From: Chelonoidis abingdonii
Lineage: Eukaryota > Chordata > Testudines > Testudinidae
Length of the DNA: 64,000 bases
Direction of reading: 5' to 3'
Assembly: GCF_003597395.2 (NCBI RefSeq)
Contig: NC_133777.1
Coordinates: 11,651,449-11,715,448 of the forward strand
This document shows, piece by piece, positions 34,255 to 46,476 of the stretch. The position numbers and the translations under genes were made by a program. Position 1 is the first letter of the stretch; the number at the start of each line of letters is the position of its first letter. The notes beneath the pieces were generated by a model. That model saw nothing but the letters and a program-made list of their open reading frames with translations, had not been told where the DNA came from and made no database searches.

Positions 34255-34636
34255 GCCATGCCCAGTACTTAATTTGTGCCAGACCTTGCCAGGGCTGAGC
34301 CCTGGCACCTCCGGGCTTGGCAGTTCATAGCCCCGGCACCTCTGGGCCTGGCAGTTCAGAGCCCCAGCACCTCTGGGCGTGGCAGTTCAGAGCCCTGGCA
34401 CCTCCGGGTGTGGCGGTTCAGAGACCCGGCACCTCCGGGCTTGGCGGTTCAGAGCCCCGGCACCTCCGGGCCTGGCGGTTCAGAGCCCCGGCACCTCTGG
34501 GCCTGGCGGTTCAGAGCCCCAGCACTTCTGGGCTTGCTGCATCAGTTATGAAAGTAAAAAAAATTGTGTGAGCCCGAGCACCTAATTTGTTGAGCCCCAG
34601 CACCTCTTTCATTATAAATTAAGCCCTGGCCATGCC
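34255..34636 (+). mobile_element. hAT MITE with perfect 8-bp target duplication and an internal 31-bp array
   Basis: The body is 34263-34628. Left end CAGTACTTAATTTGTGCC, right end ATAAATTAAGCCCTG, whose reverse complement is CAGGGCTTAATTTAT. Flanks are GCCATGCC on both sides (34255-34262 and 34629-34636). The copy at 16279-16426 has the same ends and the same 'cagttatgaaagtaaaaaa' right half, but only two units of the 31-bp motif. Confidence 0.9.
34305..34552 (+). repeat. 31-bp tandem array, eight units
   Basis: GCAC(C/T)T words recur with exact 31-bp spacing at 34305, 34336, 34367, 34398, 34429, 34460, 34491 and 34522, with no length change. Unit text is GCACCTCCGGGCTTGGCAGT then TCAGAGCCCCG. 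Because 31 is not a multiple of three, all three plus frames read through it as similar repetitive peptides. These are not genes. Confidence 0.95.
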
Positions 34637-34946
34637 CATCTGCTGTTGGTAAATGGACTTCCCTCTGTCTGGGACAATATAAGGGAGGCTCAGGCCCAGG
34701 TAAGGCACATCCAAGATGCATAGCTGACCACATTTCTTGCCTGTATTTGTGTCTTCATTGAAAGCACTTACTGTGCTGTTGCTCACTAGAAGTGAGACAA
34801 TACTAACAATTCTCATAAACAGCCCTTTTAAACGAAGACCCTAATGTGCGCTTGCCCTAGCTGAAGTATCTGCCCTGTCCTGCTGCTCGTCTACCTTCCT
34901 TCTGCATCATCCAGCCTGTTTGTTACCCCTGTTTGCTGCATCACGG
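34637..34946. other. Noncoding spacer
   Basis: Nothing recognised. Confidence 0.45.
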
Positions 34947-35035
34947 CTCAGACTAAAGGTCTTTTGGGTAGGGGCCATGTCTTTCTGTTTATGCTGTACA
35001 GCGCCCATGGCACGAAAGCACTGTAAAAATAACCA
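34947..35035 (+). repeat. SINE tail fragment
   Basis: 'CAGACTAAAGGTCTTTTGGG' followed by 'GCCATGTCTTTCTGTTTATG' and 'CTGTACAGCGCCCATGGCAC' is the 3' tail type seen in the SINE at 32738-33003. The head is missing. Confidence 0.6.
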
Positions 35036-37008
35036 GTGATCGTTCTAGTCACATAGAAATGCATGCAATGCCCAATGCTAAATATGAGGGCGCACTCGAT
35101 GCACTGGAAAATGTTTGATTAGCTCTAATGGATATTGTCTGTAGGGAGCCTAAAGAAATAGGCTGTTTCAACACTTATCATCCCTGGATTTGGCAAGGTC
35201 AGGGTGTTGTGCCACTGACCAGACCTGGCTTTGGCTGGGCCTGCATTTGGCAGGATTGGGGTGCTGATTGTGCATAGTTACATTAGTGGGTATTAAGAGA
35301 GGTTGTAGTCTCAAGATAAATTAATACTACGCCTGGATTCCAAAGCAATTCTTTATTCTAAAACCTGCCTCCTAATTCATTTGATATTTATCCATAAAAG
35401 CTTGGCTTTTGTTTCTGAGAGCTGCAGTCTTCTGTTAAGGCCAAGTTCCACATGGACCTGACTCAGCAGAACACGCTCGATTGAACCTGTGCCTGAGTGC
35501 GTGTACACCACTGCTGGGCCTGGATTAAAACCGAGACACTGAAATCAGACTGACCGCTGGCCTTGCATTCTTAACGGTGTCCCAGATCAGGGCAGCTGCT
35601 CCCAGTGGGATGGGAGAGGGGCAGTCAGAGGAACAAATGGAGAGATGGACAAAGAGATTGATGGGGAGAGGAGAGGTGGCGTTCCCAGTGCGTGCCCTGT
35701 CTTTTCTGTTTTGTGCAATCCACACTCTGTTGACTTTAAGTTCAGTAAATCTGTGATGGGGGGAAAAGAGCAAAACCTCTCTAAATAAACCCCATAAGCT
35801 ATTAATTTTCAGCTTCGTTGCTCAGCAAAACTCTGGGTGGGGGGGTTTACTAAAACTCAGCTGATTAAAATATCATCCTTTATCCCTCCAGGATGCTACA
35901 GGACAGGTGCGGTTCCCCCCACACCAGAACAGAGACACTTCTGGTCAGAACTTTGACTAAGTGTATCTTAGGCCTTGGTGCACAGCCTGCCTCTGTGCTC
36001 CTTTTTCAGGGCTGCCTGCTGCATTGATTCACAGCCATACGGGTGTATACAGTGTATCTTAGCTTCTGGGCATTGCTACGTCCGGCCTCAGTGTTTGTGT
36101 TCATGGTATAGCCCTGCCCTAGAGTGTCTGTCATTCCAGAGGCCTCTACCCATTGTGAATTTAGCACCTGATCTAAAGTCTATTGAAGACGCTGAGAATC
36201 TTCCCATTGATTCCCAAGGGCTTTTAATCGGGCCCTTACTGTTTGGTCCTCCATGAGTGTCTAGGCTGGGCTTTTAATTTCATCTTCCAGTTTGGAAGCC
36301 CAATGCTGCTCATTCCTGATTGCCTTATGTGGGATGCTGAGCATGCTCAATCCCAATGACACCGGGCTCCTCGGCAAATTCAGTACCTCTCAGGATCAGA
36401 CCCTGTTTATTGATCTGTCTTGTGCTCCTCACTGTGTAGCGCTCCAAGTCTGGATCCCCCGTTAAAGTTTCAGATGCAGCCAGGTGTGTGAAAAGGCTCC
36501 AGAATGACCTGGTTTGTGCTACGGGGATAGATGAGAGTCTGGCTAACCCGGCTGAAATCCCTGCCGATGTAGATGGAGCTGGGTGTGTGAGAAACCCTGT
36601 TCTAGGGCAAGGTTAATGTCATAATAAATGGGGGAGAAAAGGGGTGCAGAAAGAACATCACTAGGACTTTGCTAGACACTCTCGCTCTGCAGATGATAAC
36701 TTTCATCCAGGTTTCACAATAAGACAGAGGTCCTATGGATCACCTCTAGCCAGCAGAGACCTTGCTGGTGATCTGCGGAGAGCTGGCTAGTCACACGACA
36801 CTGGCTTCTCCCTATTTTCACCTATTCCAAGTGCACTGACAAACAGATTAGCAACTGCTGCAGTTGCCACAGGGATCGGTGTGGTGTGAATGAGAGAGGT
36901 GCTCTGTTCAGTCAGACATGGGAGTCAGTTATGAATAAACAAATCTAACGAGAACGCCAGCGACTCCCAACTCTAGCTTTGTGTTTGCAGGCAAAGGAAT
37001 ATAAGAGG
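35036..37008. other. Noncoding spacer
   Basis: No gene. The stretch 36180-36240 carries short words from reptile dispersed repeats ('cccattgattcccaagggct'). Otherwise unassigned. Confidence 0.45.
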
Positions 37009-37480
37009 TGAGTCAATTCACACACCTTGGCCAGAATGGGCAAGCCAAGGGGGACGTCCAGAAAGAAATAATGTCACAAACTGGCAAGGTGACAGCTGCC
37101 TTCACCAGCTTAAACAAGATTATTTGGCCATTACAGACCAAACAATGAATTTTCAACTCAAATGTTATCTCCACCTCAACATATGGATGTGCACGCTGGA
37201 AATCCACCACAGGTACAGACAGACGTCTAATTGCCTTCCAGTGCAAATGCCTCTGGAAAGTACTAGACATTAAATTGAATGAATTTATAACGAATGCCAA
37301 GGTTGTCAGAAAGTTCAGCAACCCCCTTATCTCTGAGGTCTTATCTACACTGCGGAGTTTTGTCGACAAAAGGCATCTGTAGTGTAGACAAGGCCTCAAG
37401 CTATCCAGAAGAGAAAATGGAAATATCTGGGACGTGTTCAGAATGAGGCATGCCAGAGGCAGCTGGAAGAACACCGCAGA
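37009..37480 (+). mobile_element. RTE-like LINE ORF2 C-terminal relic, split by a small MITE
   Basis: On the plus strand one frame runs from about 37009 to 37332 with a single stop (TGA after TKQ, about 37147). It contains DVQKEIMSQTGK, AFTSLNKI, IFNSNV, TYGCARWKST, LIAFQCKCLWKVLDI and NEFITNAKV. This pattern (…SNV…YGCE.W…F…CLR.IL.I…I.N…) marks the region after the reverse transcriptase of RTE-type and similar LINEs. After an insertion of about 65 bp the next block, AIQKRKWKYLGRVQ, follows at about 37396. The rest of the LINE is absent. A 153-residue frame on the other strand here is a shadow. Confidence 0.75.
37333..37397. repeat. Very short MITE inside the LINE relic
   Basis: Ends are TGAGGTCTTATCTACACT and AGTGTAGACAAGGCCTCA, an 18-bp inverted repeat with two mismatches. 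It is centred on TTTTGTCGACAAAA, itself a perfect palindrome. Total length is about 65 bp. It cuts the LINE frame between the PLISE and AIQKRKW blocks. Confidence 0.8.
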
Positions 37481-39421
37481 AGGGCTGAATGAAAGAATTC
37501 CTTCATTGACCAGTGCTTAGAGTTGGAAAACTGAACACCACAGTGAACATACAAAGAGAGGCCCAGGATAGACAGGGATGATGGAGCCTTCTTTGTGCCC
37601 AAAGTGAAGTTCGACAGCGCAGGGAGGATTCAGATCTCCAGGGCTGAGCATCTGCCCTCTGAAAACCAGGACCCTCAAAGGTCTCTGAAGTTGGGCATCC
37701 AAAAATTGTGGCACCCCAAATTTTGGCCTAAGAGTATAAGCAGAGGCAGTTTGAGTGATTGCAGGTGGGACCCTCCAGTCAGACAACTAGTGAGATGGAT
37801 GGAGTCACACAGCCTCTGACACACCGAAATGTGCCCAAGAGCAGCTGCGACTGGTTTTACAGTGATGCTGTGCTATGTGAATGAGCAAAACCTGTTCTTG
37901 GAACCTGAGAACAACAGCCCCTCAACTCTTCTAGCTCTGTTTTATATCTCAGCCTGCCCTTTCCCACCTGCAATAGGCCATCCCCTCGCCTGGCACCAGC
38001 ACAGATCAGAAGACAAATTGTTTCTCTGTGTCCTTTATTTGGGGTGAGGGAGGGGTCTCAAGCCACAAAAACGTGCCCTGAGATCCCAAACAAGTTTCAT
38101 TGTCTTCCTCCTGTTTTAAAGAAGGCTGTAACAATTGCCTTTCTTCCATGCTGACGAGAGTTTCTCCTTCATTAGTCCGATCCTTGTGAGAAATAGCCAG
38201 TGGCACGTTATCTTTTTCTTGCTGTTCGTACCACTGGCTGAGAAAAGCAGTTGCTTTATTTACATGCAGCGATTTGTTTTGGGGGAGACTGTCTATTCTG
38301 TATCGGTTCTTATCCAGCCCTCATCTGGGTGCTTTCCACCCCTGCATTAAGTGACATGACTGACATGCATTTCATTTTCTCTCATCCTCTCCTCAGGGGC
38401 AGAATTGTGTGTGCTTGGTATGGTTTTGTTTTTGTTTTGAAAATGGTCCAGATCCTGCGCTCAGCTCCTGGGGGAAGAGGTGCGGGAGAGGAGTGGCCCT
38501 TCCCTCAGCTAGAACATTCTGAACAGAAATGAGCCGATACTAACCTGGTGAAACTCTAAGTAGCACGGAGGTATTATTCATGTAGCGGCTAATGGAGCTC
38601 GCTCAATCCATAAAGATTTTAAGTCAGGGGTTTGATGTTAATTACGGATCCAAACATTTAATAGCCTGTTACGCTTCCACCAGGCATTTTTTAAATTAAA
38701 AAATGATATATTGTAAGAGGGGTGGAACAGAAAGGAATAATTGGATATTGTTTTATTCATAACTGCCGGCAATGGGTGCAACATAGGGCAGGGGAGACAT
38801 TGACGAGATAGCACAGTGGCAAGGGTAATGCCAGTGTGGAGAGCTTCCCCACAGCAGTGCCCTGTTGACAAATGACCCTGAGCATATATGTGCACAAAAA
38901 CAGACATATTAGGGTTGGGAAAACCTGTTAGACCATCTGGCCCATCCCCTGGGAATGCAAGAATTTCCCCTACAGAATATTCACGAGAGCTTTCTCCTGT
39001 CCAGTTTTAAATGACACAGGCTATGGGGCTTCCGAGGGGAGGAGGAGGGTGCGATTTAAGGGTCAGAGGTGGCTAAGAGCATCTATAAAAGGATACAACT
39101 CAGCAGTTCTTGGCGGTGTGGGACCAGCATCTTGGCACCACACACCTTGACTGGTTAAAAGTGGTTTAAGTACTTAAAGGACTAACACTGATTTCCTTCG
39201 GATGCACATCCTTGTTCTGCCAAGCTACACTGTCACACAGGATAGACTGAGCAGGCCTGGGCTGATGATTCAACCCAGTGGTCCCTGAAGTCACAGAAGA
39301 GGTAAAGTCTCACCCTGATCTCACTTCCACCAGTTCTACAATGGTGTAATTGTACTGAAGCTACTCACAATTTATGCTGTTGTCTTTTACTCTTATGCCA
39401 CAATTTTGCTGGAAGGCAGGA
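37481..39421. other. Noncoding, possible conserved stretch
   Basis: No gene. The part 38565-38760 is AT-rich and free of repeat words ('gatgttaattacggatccaa', 'cattttttaaattaaaaaat'). Candidate regulatory DNA on weak evidence. Confidence 0.4.
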
Positions 39422-39645
39422 AGTATTGCGCAGTGGTTGCAGCGCTAACCTGGCCTGTGGGAGACCAGGGGTCCGTTCCTACTCTGACATCCTGGGTGAC
39501 AGTAGACAAGACACTTAGTCTCTAGATGCTTCACTTTGCCATCTCTAGAATGGGTATAATAATATTTCCCTGCTGCACAGGAATGTTGAAGGTGCTCCGT
39601 TACTATGGTGATAGTGGCTATAGAAGTGCCTAAGATAGCCAGAAC
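39422..39645 (+). repeat. tRNA-derived SINE
   Basis: The head 'GCGCAGTGGTTGCAGCGCTA' is followed by a B-box-like GGTCCGTTCCT (39470-39480), then 'AGACAAGACACTTAGTCTCT', 'CTAGAATGGGTATAATAATA' and the tail 'TACTATGGTGATAGTGGCTA'. The order matches the other SINEs in the window. Confidence 0.75.
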
Positions 39646-42564
39646 AGTACAAATACCGGGCATGGTGTTAGGCAAATAACTTTGCCAACTAAGTATACGC
39701 AAAATGTGAACACAGTGAGTGCTATGAGAGGTCTCTCAAACTGTTTAAAGAGATATACCCAATTCCTATATTCTACGTGCACCCAAGCGTAAAAGAGAGG
39801 AGAGTCAGGCCCAAGAGCTAGGGCTGCATGAGCAAACACTCCTCATCTACACACCCACGGGCAAAAGGCCCAGTGCCAATACCAGAAAGCAAATGTTCAG
39901 AACAGCATTGTAACACAAAGTCCCCGCAGATGTTTAGCCGATCGCATTGTCTGACCAGCTGAACGTTCTGATGCCCAGAAGAGAGAGCGTGCCCAACGCC
40001 TTGCTAGTGATGGATCGCTCCTTTGTCTTTGCAGAATGCGCCGCTTGTCTCATGATTTTTTTTTAATTTAGGGGCTTTTTAATTGAAAAATGTCTAACAT
40101 CTGTGGCTGCTGAATAACACCTGTGCACGACACGGTTGCCTTTCATCGTTGATTGTCATAGCGCTTACCGTTTGGGAAGCCCTGGGCTTGCATTGTGGGC
40201 TCCTCTGAACTATTCGTGCGGGCAGGATACTCGGCGGGCATATAATTAACAGGCAACGCAAAACAAAATATAGCTTGGGAAAAGAAAGAAGCTATGAGAG
40301 GCAGCCATTTTAACAAGGAAGAGCCCAGAGGCAAGCAAGAGACTACTTTGTGATACTGCTTCCTAAGAAAAACAGGTTAGATATATATTAAGGGCCTGAC
40401 TGTCATATTTATGCATGTGCCACTAAGAACAACGTTTGGCCCATAATCTTTATGGCACCATGCAATAGCAAGGCCAGAGAGGTACCATTCTCTCCTTTAT
40501 GCCAACTCGTTGTGGGGCCGCCAATAGCAACGTTACCATTTTGGCATTTGCCCCAGAGCTCTCTGGGATCATTGACTCCATGGATACAACTCCCTTTCTG
40601 TCATTTACATGAAATCTCCACAGTAACCATCCGTAACTCAGAGTCATCACTCTAGTATTTGCACAAGGTCTCTGTGGTATCCCCACCTGCTGCAGTAAGT
40701 TACTACCACACTGAAGGCTGCAGAGGTACGTGAATGGGCTGCAGGAACTTATATGGTGGAAGACGAGGTGTGACTAATCCATTTGCTGTGGACAACTGAC
40801 AAAATTATTAGCTAAATCACAGACAGCCTTGGATGGCAAACAGCCAGAACCTTGATTTTTCACCTCCCCAAACTACAGCCTAAGAGGAACCTGGGTAGTT
40901 ACTACCACTAGTAATAGGGCCCTAATTCTCATCATGGGTACAGGCACCAGGCGGTGCTGACATTCACTCGTCCACATCTCTAGTCAATGACAAGAGGCTG
41001 CTGCGAACACCCGTCAGCTGGGCCATGTGATGAAACACTAATGATCGCGTCTCAGTTCCCAGTTCTGCATCGCCTGGTTGGCTTTATGGAGGGAGAGACA
41101 GATGCTGAACAGCCATTGACTTTCACTGGCAGTCCGAGTCAGGAGCCTAACAGCCTGCAGGGCCTTTGAAATCCCCTCCCCCCAGGAAAGCTGCCTGCTG
41201 CCACTCGGTTTCAGCCAGGGCTCATCTCCATTGCATTGTCTAGAGGCAGTTCTGCTGAACACCTCCGAGCCTTCTACACCTATGGTTGCCTCTGACATTT
41301 ACTTACACAGGAACAGAATGACACTGCTTACAGCAGCCGAGGCAATCTCACACATTTGCATATGGCATTGCCAGTGGCAGGAATGAGCAAGAACTACAGG
41401 GAGTGAATAATACTCTGTCTAGCCTATACACAAGATGAGCAGTTGGGTAGCTGAGAGGGTTGTTGCTGTCAGTCGCCACCTTGCCTACAGCTCTGTAAGT
41501 GTTGCATGACTGCTCGTGCCTGTAGCATAAGCCTGGAATCCTGTTTGTGTTAGACTGCAAGCCCTGTTGTTGCTGTATCTTGATCCTGCTGCCCCTCCCA
41601 TTCAGGGCCCTAACATAAGATCAGAATCTTGCTACCCGCTGTAACGAGAACAGTACTGCTGGCTCTACTAATGATCTATCCCGCCCCCCTACCCAGCTTG
41701 CCACTCGAGGCATCCCCAGGGAGAACCGGGAGGTGGCAGGCATTTGAGAAGACCAGCAGCACCAAACCAACAACATAGCGGGCAGACACGCAGAACCTCG
41801 GCAGCAAGAGCAGCAGGCGGTGATGTTTCTAGCCAGTGCATGGTGCAGAGACGTGCTAGAGCTCTGCTCGGTCCCCAGGTCGGTGACACCTACCAACCTG
41901 CCTCAGCTCATTGGCTGCAGCTGGACCCCAAGTTCTCAGCCATGGGCTGACCCCTGAGGTGTTTCAGCAAGCAAACCCCACTGCCCCTTTCTGGCAGCAA
42001 ATAAGGGTGCCTCAGTGTAAACACCCACATCTCACCACTGCAGCTGCCGGCCCTCGAACGTGCATTGTAAACACAGTGTATTTGGGTAACAAAGACCCCA
42101 CCACCAACCCTCAACCAGGCTTCCAAGCACTCTGCCCTGCCCCGATGGACTTGGACTATCTGCCTCCTCTCTTCTCCCACCACACCGCCCCCCTCGCCGG
42201 ACCCGTCCCTCTTATACTTTGCAATCTCAGCAGCAGTCCTCCACCTCGCGCTCAGGCTGCGAATTCCCCTCCTCTCTCCGAATACATTAAAAAAAAATCA
42301 ATCTAATTATACAGCAAACATTAATTATAGCTGAAAGACTATTGAAAGGGATTGAGCTGGCGGAGAACACTAGTACTCGGTTAGTTACAAAAACTGACTA
42401 AATACCAAGCTGCCAGGGCTGGGGCAATGAAGGGAGGGGTGGTGAATGGGTCTCCCAAATAGACGGGAGGTGGATGGTAGAGAACTCAGTTTTCATGATG
42501 ACTGTGGATTAATTCAGGAACAGATTGTTGAAGGGGCCCATCACTTCAGAGAGAGCACGTATGT
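39646..42564. other. Noncoding, unassigned
   Basis: No gene recognised. 40030-40150 is AT-rich and not repeat-like ('ttttaatttaggggcttttt'). 40080-40300 contains nothing coding. Open frames around 41620-42310 are proline/cysteine-rich without domains. Confidence 0.45.
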
Positions 42565-43335
42565 CTGTATGAATGCCTCACCTCGGTGTGCACATGTGGT
42601 TGTGTGTAGGAATGCAGCACTTGGGCAGGCATCTGATGAGCGTGGGTAGAAAAATACACTGCTTCACTGGGTGTATGAGAGCGAGCGAGCATATCTGTAG
42701 GAATGCATCACTTCAGTGTGCATGTGTATGTGTGTGAGGGTCTGTGTAGGAATACATCACTTTGGGGGGAGTGTCTGGGAATGCATTGTGTCAGTGTGTG
42801 TTGGCATGTAGGAATGCAGCACTTGGGCATATGTGTGTGTGGTGGATGTGAGCATGACTGTGTGTAAGTGTAGAAATACAGTGCTTCACTGTGTGTGTGA
42901 GTGTGTGAGTGTAGAGAAATACATTGCTTCACTGTGTTTGTGGTGCATGTGAGCATGACTGAGTATGGGTTTAGAAATCCATTGCTTCACCCTGTGTGTG
43001 TGTGTGTGTGGTGCATGTGTGCGTGGATGTGTGTAGGTGTAGAAATACACTGCTTCACTATGTGGTGTGTGTGTGTGTGGTGCATGTGTGCAGGTGTAGA
43101 AATACACTGCTTCACTGTGTGTGTGTGTGTGTGTGTGTGTGTGGTGCATGTGAGCATGGCTGAGCATGGGTTTAGAAATCCATTGCTTCACCCTGTGTGT
43201 GTGTGTGTGTGTGTGCGCGTGGATGTGTGTAGGTGTAGAAATACACTGCTTCACTGTGTGTGTGTGTGTGTGTGGTGCATGTGAGCATGGTTGAGCATGG
43301 GTTTAGAAATCCATTGCTTCACTGTGTGTGCATGA
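42565..43335 (+). repeat. GT-rich minisatellite, ~50-bp average unit, about 15 copies
   Basis: The phrase GAAATACACTGCTTCACTGT or a variant recurs about 15 times, each followed by a variable (GT)n run and 'ggtgcatgtgagcatg'. The left copies are more diverged ('ggaatgcagcacttgggcat'). The right ones alternate 'gaaatacactgcttcac' and 'gaaatccattgcttcac', giving a two-unit higher-order pattern. Cysteine/histidine-rich open frames across it are artefacts. Confidence 0.92.
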
Positions 43336-44376
43336 GACTGAGGTAATAGTTGATGCATTCTGCAGTTTTTAAAACAACAGTGTCGAGCTGTCCCCCATCC
43401 CTCACACTGTTGGAGCCCTGCCCTCATGGATCAGGGCCCCGGGAGCTTTATTGATTTACAGCTTTGTTCCCTGGCCTCATGAGAGTCACTTCTTGTTTGT
43501 GGGGGAGATCCCAGGGGGACCCCAAGCAAACTGACTGTCTCTAATCGCCCTCTCTAGAGCTGCTGATTCTCTAGGCTTTCCCAGCGCACTGGAGGAGGAT
43601 TTGGGAAGGGGGCTTGCGAAGGACATAAAAAGCCTCTTGCTACAAGCATGCTGGAGGAGCCTGACCGTAAAGTGTTCCCTGTGCTTCTTGAGGGGCTGCA
43701 CACCCTCAGCTCTCACCGACTACACTGGGGTTGGGGGTGCTCAGCATCTCACAGGATCAGGCCCTAAATTTGCAGTTTTGTGAGGTAAAATGCAACAGGC
43801 GCCCCTTGGATCCTGCCTGTAGCTGATGCCCGGGGTTATAACAATAGCATCAGACAGGTTTCTGGAGGCACCCCTGGGGTGCTCAGTAGTGGGTGGCATG
43901 GGCATGCCCTCAGCCTTTCCCACATGTCACATTCTGTAGGAACAACTCAGGCCAGTTATATGCATTGTGTCCAGAGTAGTGCTGCACTCATCTTCCAGAC
44001 CTCAAACAGGCTTCACAGGAGTGCTGTGAGTGAGACAGCTGAAATCACCAGGACCCAGAGGAGCGAAGCCTCAGCTGGAATGTGGCAGTGAACAGCAATC
44101 ACAGGGACCTCTGGAAGGAAAGCAAGGCAAGAATCTCAGATGGACAGGCTGGTTCAGGTCATCAGCAAGGAGACAGGAAGCTTTTGTCCTCTAGTCCACC
44201 AGCATGAATCCAAGTTGGATTGGCCATGACCATCCAGCAGGTGTTCAGTAGCTAGCGTGAAAAAAATAGCTGGTCTCAGCCTGAGACCCAGTGGACAGGA
44301 ATACCCTGCATCACAAATGCCATCATCTCCCATGGCCTGTTTACTGGTGGTCCCAGCAGAGAGGGCAGTGAGACTG
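43336..44376. other. Noncoding spacer
   Basis: No gene or clear transposon. Confidence 0.45.
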
Positions 44377-44570
44377 AAGGCCTGTCTACACTGCCTTCAG
44401 GAGATGAGATTGCAGCAGTTAGATCAAAGCTAGCTCGAGTAACAGTATTAGTGAAGCCATGGGCACAGCCTAGCTGAGCCTGTGCTACCGCCATTGCTGC
44501 CAAAATTAGCTTGGGTGTATTTACATGTGCTGCAATCCCACCTCCAGATTGCAGAATAGACATACTCTGA
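44377..44570. repeat. MITE, 'TCTACACT' type
   Basis: The left end AAGGCCTGTCTACACTGCC and the right end AATAGACATACTCTGA are inverted relatives. 'GGAGATGAGATTGCAGCAG' is mirrored by 'GTGCTGCAATCCCACCTCC' just inside the right end. Noncoding. Confidence 0.7.
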
Positions 44571-46118
44571 GTTGGACTGGAAAGACGACTGCTGGTAGTG
44601 TTAGAGGTGGTTCCTCTGAACCAGGTCTGGACTGGCACATTGGCAGAAATCTTCACCATCACTGATCTGTGTCGACAAAAGGACTTTAGGCCCCAGGGCT
44701 GTCATCCAGCACCTTGTAGCAGCCCTTATCTAATGGGAAGTGCAAAGATACTGGACAGTCTGTCTGGTAGGCTAGGACTGACGGAGGTGGACATGCCAGC
44801 CAACAGCACCAAGAACAGTATCAGATGGAAAGAAAGTTTGGAGAGCATGAGGGAAATGTTAATGGGTCCCTGTGGCACTGAAGCATTGTTAACTGCTGTG
44901 GTGCACTGGTAGGGCCGGCTGCCTTGGGTTTTCAGTAGCTTCAAGCCTTTACCCCTTGACAAGAACCAAGTTACTGATCTGCAAACACACCACTACCTCA
45001 GATTGCTTCCCTGTGCAAATTAGATGAAGGGAATCCAGGGCCTCATGTATTCAACTCTTCCCATTCACTTCAGGTGATCCTTTCCCTGAGATCTGTCCTG
45101 ATATCCCAACCCCTCACTCATGTGGGATACTGTGGTATCAACTCTGCAGACAATCCCAGGCCTTCGGTCATGTCTATCACCATCACTGCCCCAAGCACCC
45201 TTCTTGGAGACATCCAATCTAAGGAGCAAGTTACTCCTCCCACCCTTCACTTCCACTTGTACTACGCAGGCCCCTTGCCCAGGCAATCTCATGGCAGCCC
45301 CCTTCCATGGCTCCCCCAGGGCATATAAACCAATCAGCTCCATTGCTCGTTAGCCTGGGGAGTGTTTGAACCAAGTCCACAGTGGTCTTCCATGGCCCAG
45401 TGAGGAGGTGGGGATCCCCACTTCAAAACTGTTCCTGAAACACAGCAACACCAACAACTCCCCAGATATCCATCTCATCTGTTTTGGGGGACATGACAAA
45501 GCTGACTGGAATCTGCCATGACTTGGATGGCTAGGGGAGCCGGGCATGCGGCCTACACGGGGAGGGGAAAGGAAGGAGGGGCTTTAAGTCTTGATTACTG
45601 CTGTCACATCACAGCCCGGATGTCAGAAAGCTCCATTATTTATAAAGCCTGTAACTGAGAAAGATGCCTGAAGCGCAGCTCCTGTCCCAGCCATTCTCTG
45701 GGGTAGAGCTCTCCTCCTGACACCTCCACTCGGGCCTGTTTATGGAACATGCTAGCCTCCAGCAGGCAGCTGGCTTCAGGGGATAATTACAGACATATGG
45801 TTGCTCCCCATGCCTTCCTTTCTTCCCCCCTTCTTCTCCTGACAGCTCGACAACAACATCCCCTGGGTGAGCTCAGGATCAGGGAACAATTACCCAGGTG
45901 TGGGGAAGCTCTACCTCACAAACTTTGCAATGGCACTTGCTGCTGAGCAAACGCCTATCAAGTTTCTACTCTTCCACCTGGGGCAGGGGAGCCAGATCTG
46001 CTGGCGCTGCTCTCATACTGGCAGAGGATGAAAGGAAGCCGGGAGAAAAACTCTCAGGCTCTGTGGGAAAGAGGCTCTGCAAAGACATCGTGTCATGGCC
46101 TGGGTGGCTAATCGGGCT
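44571..46118. other. Noncoding spacer
   Basis: No gene recognised. 45590-45665 is unassigned AT-richer sequence. Confidence 0.45.
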
Positions 46119-46476
46119 GGGATCTGAGTTACTACAGAGAATTTTTTCCTGGATGCTGGCTGGTGAGTCTTGCCCACATGCTCAGGGTTTAACTGATCAC
46201 CATATTTGGGGTTGGGAAGGAATTTTCCTCCAGGGCAGATTGGCAGAGGCCCTGGAGGTTTTTCGCCTTCCTCTGCAGCATGGGGCACGGGTCACTTGCT
46301 GGAGGATTCTCTGCAGCTTGAGGTCTTCAAACCACAATTTGAGGACTTCAATAACTCAGACATAGGTTAGAGGTTTGTTATAGAAGTGGATGGGTGAGAT
46401 TCTGTGGCCTGCATTGTGCAGGAGGTCAGACTAGATGATCATAATGGTCCCTTCTGACCTTGTCTATGAGTCTATA
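46119..46476 (+). mobile_element. CR1 LINE 3' end, different subfamily
   Basis: It contains 'GAATTTTTTCCTGGATGCTG', 'GTTGGGAAGGAATTTTCCTC', 'GATTCTGTGGCCTGCATTGT', 'GGTCAGACTAGATGATCATA' and 'ATGGTCCCTTCTGACCTTGT', and ends 'CTATGAGTCTATA'. This is a CR1 3' region distinct from those at 30989 and 33019. No reverse transcriptase remains. Confidence 0.88.

Noticed and set aside
34305..34552. CRISPR-like array because of exact 31-bp spacing
   Set aside because: Units are contiguous with no unique spacers, the context is a vertebrate MITE, and no cas genes exist.
37013..37474. 153-residue minus-strand frame with hydrophobic stretches
   Set aside because: The plus strand of the same DNA carries a clear LINE ORF2 relic and the minus frame is its shadow.
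42886..43284. Cysteine/valine- and histidine/threonine-rich open frames
   Set aside because: They are translations of (GT)n/(CA)n in a minisatellite.
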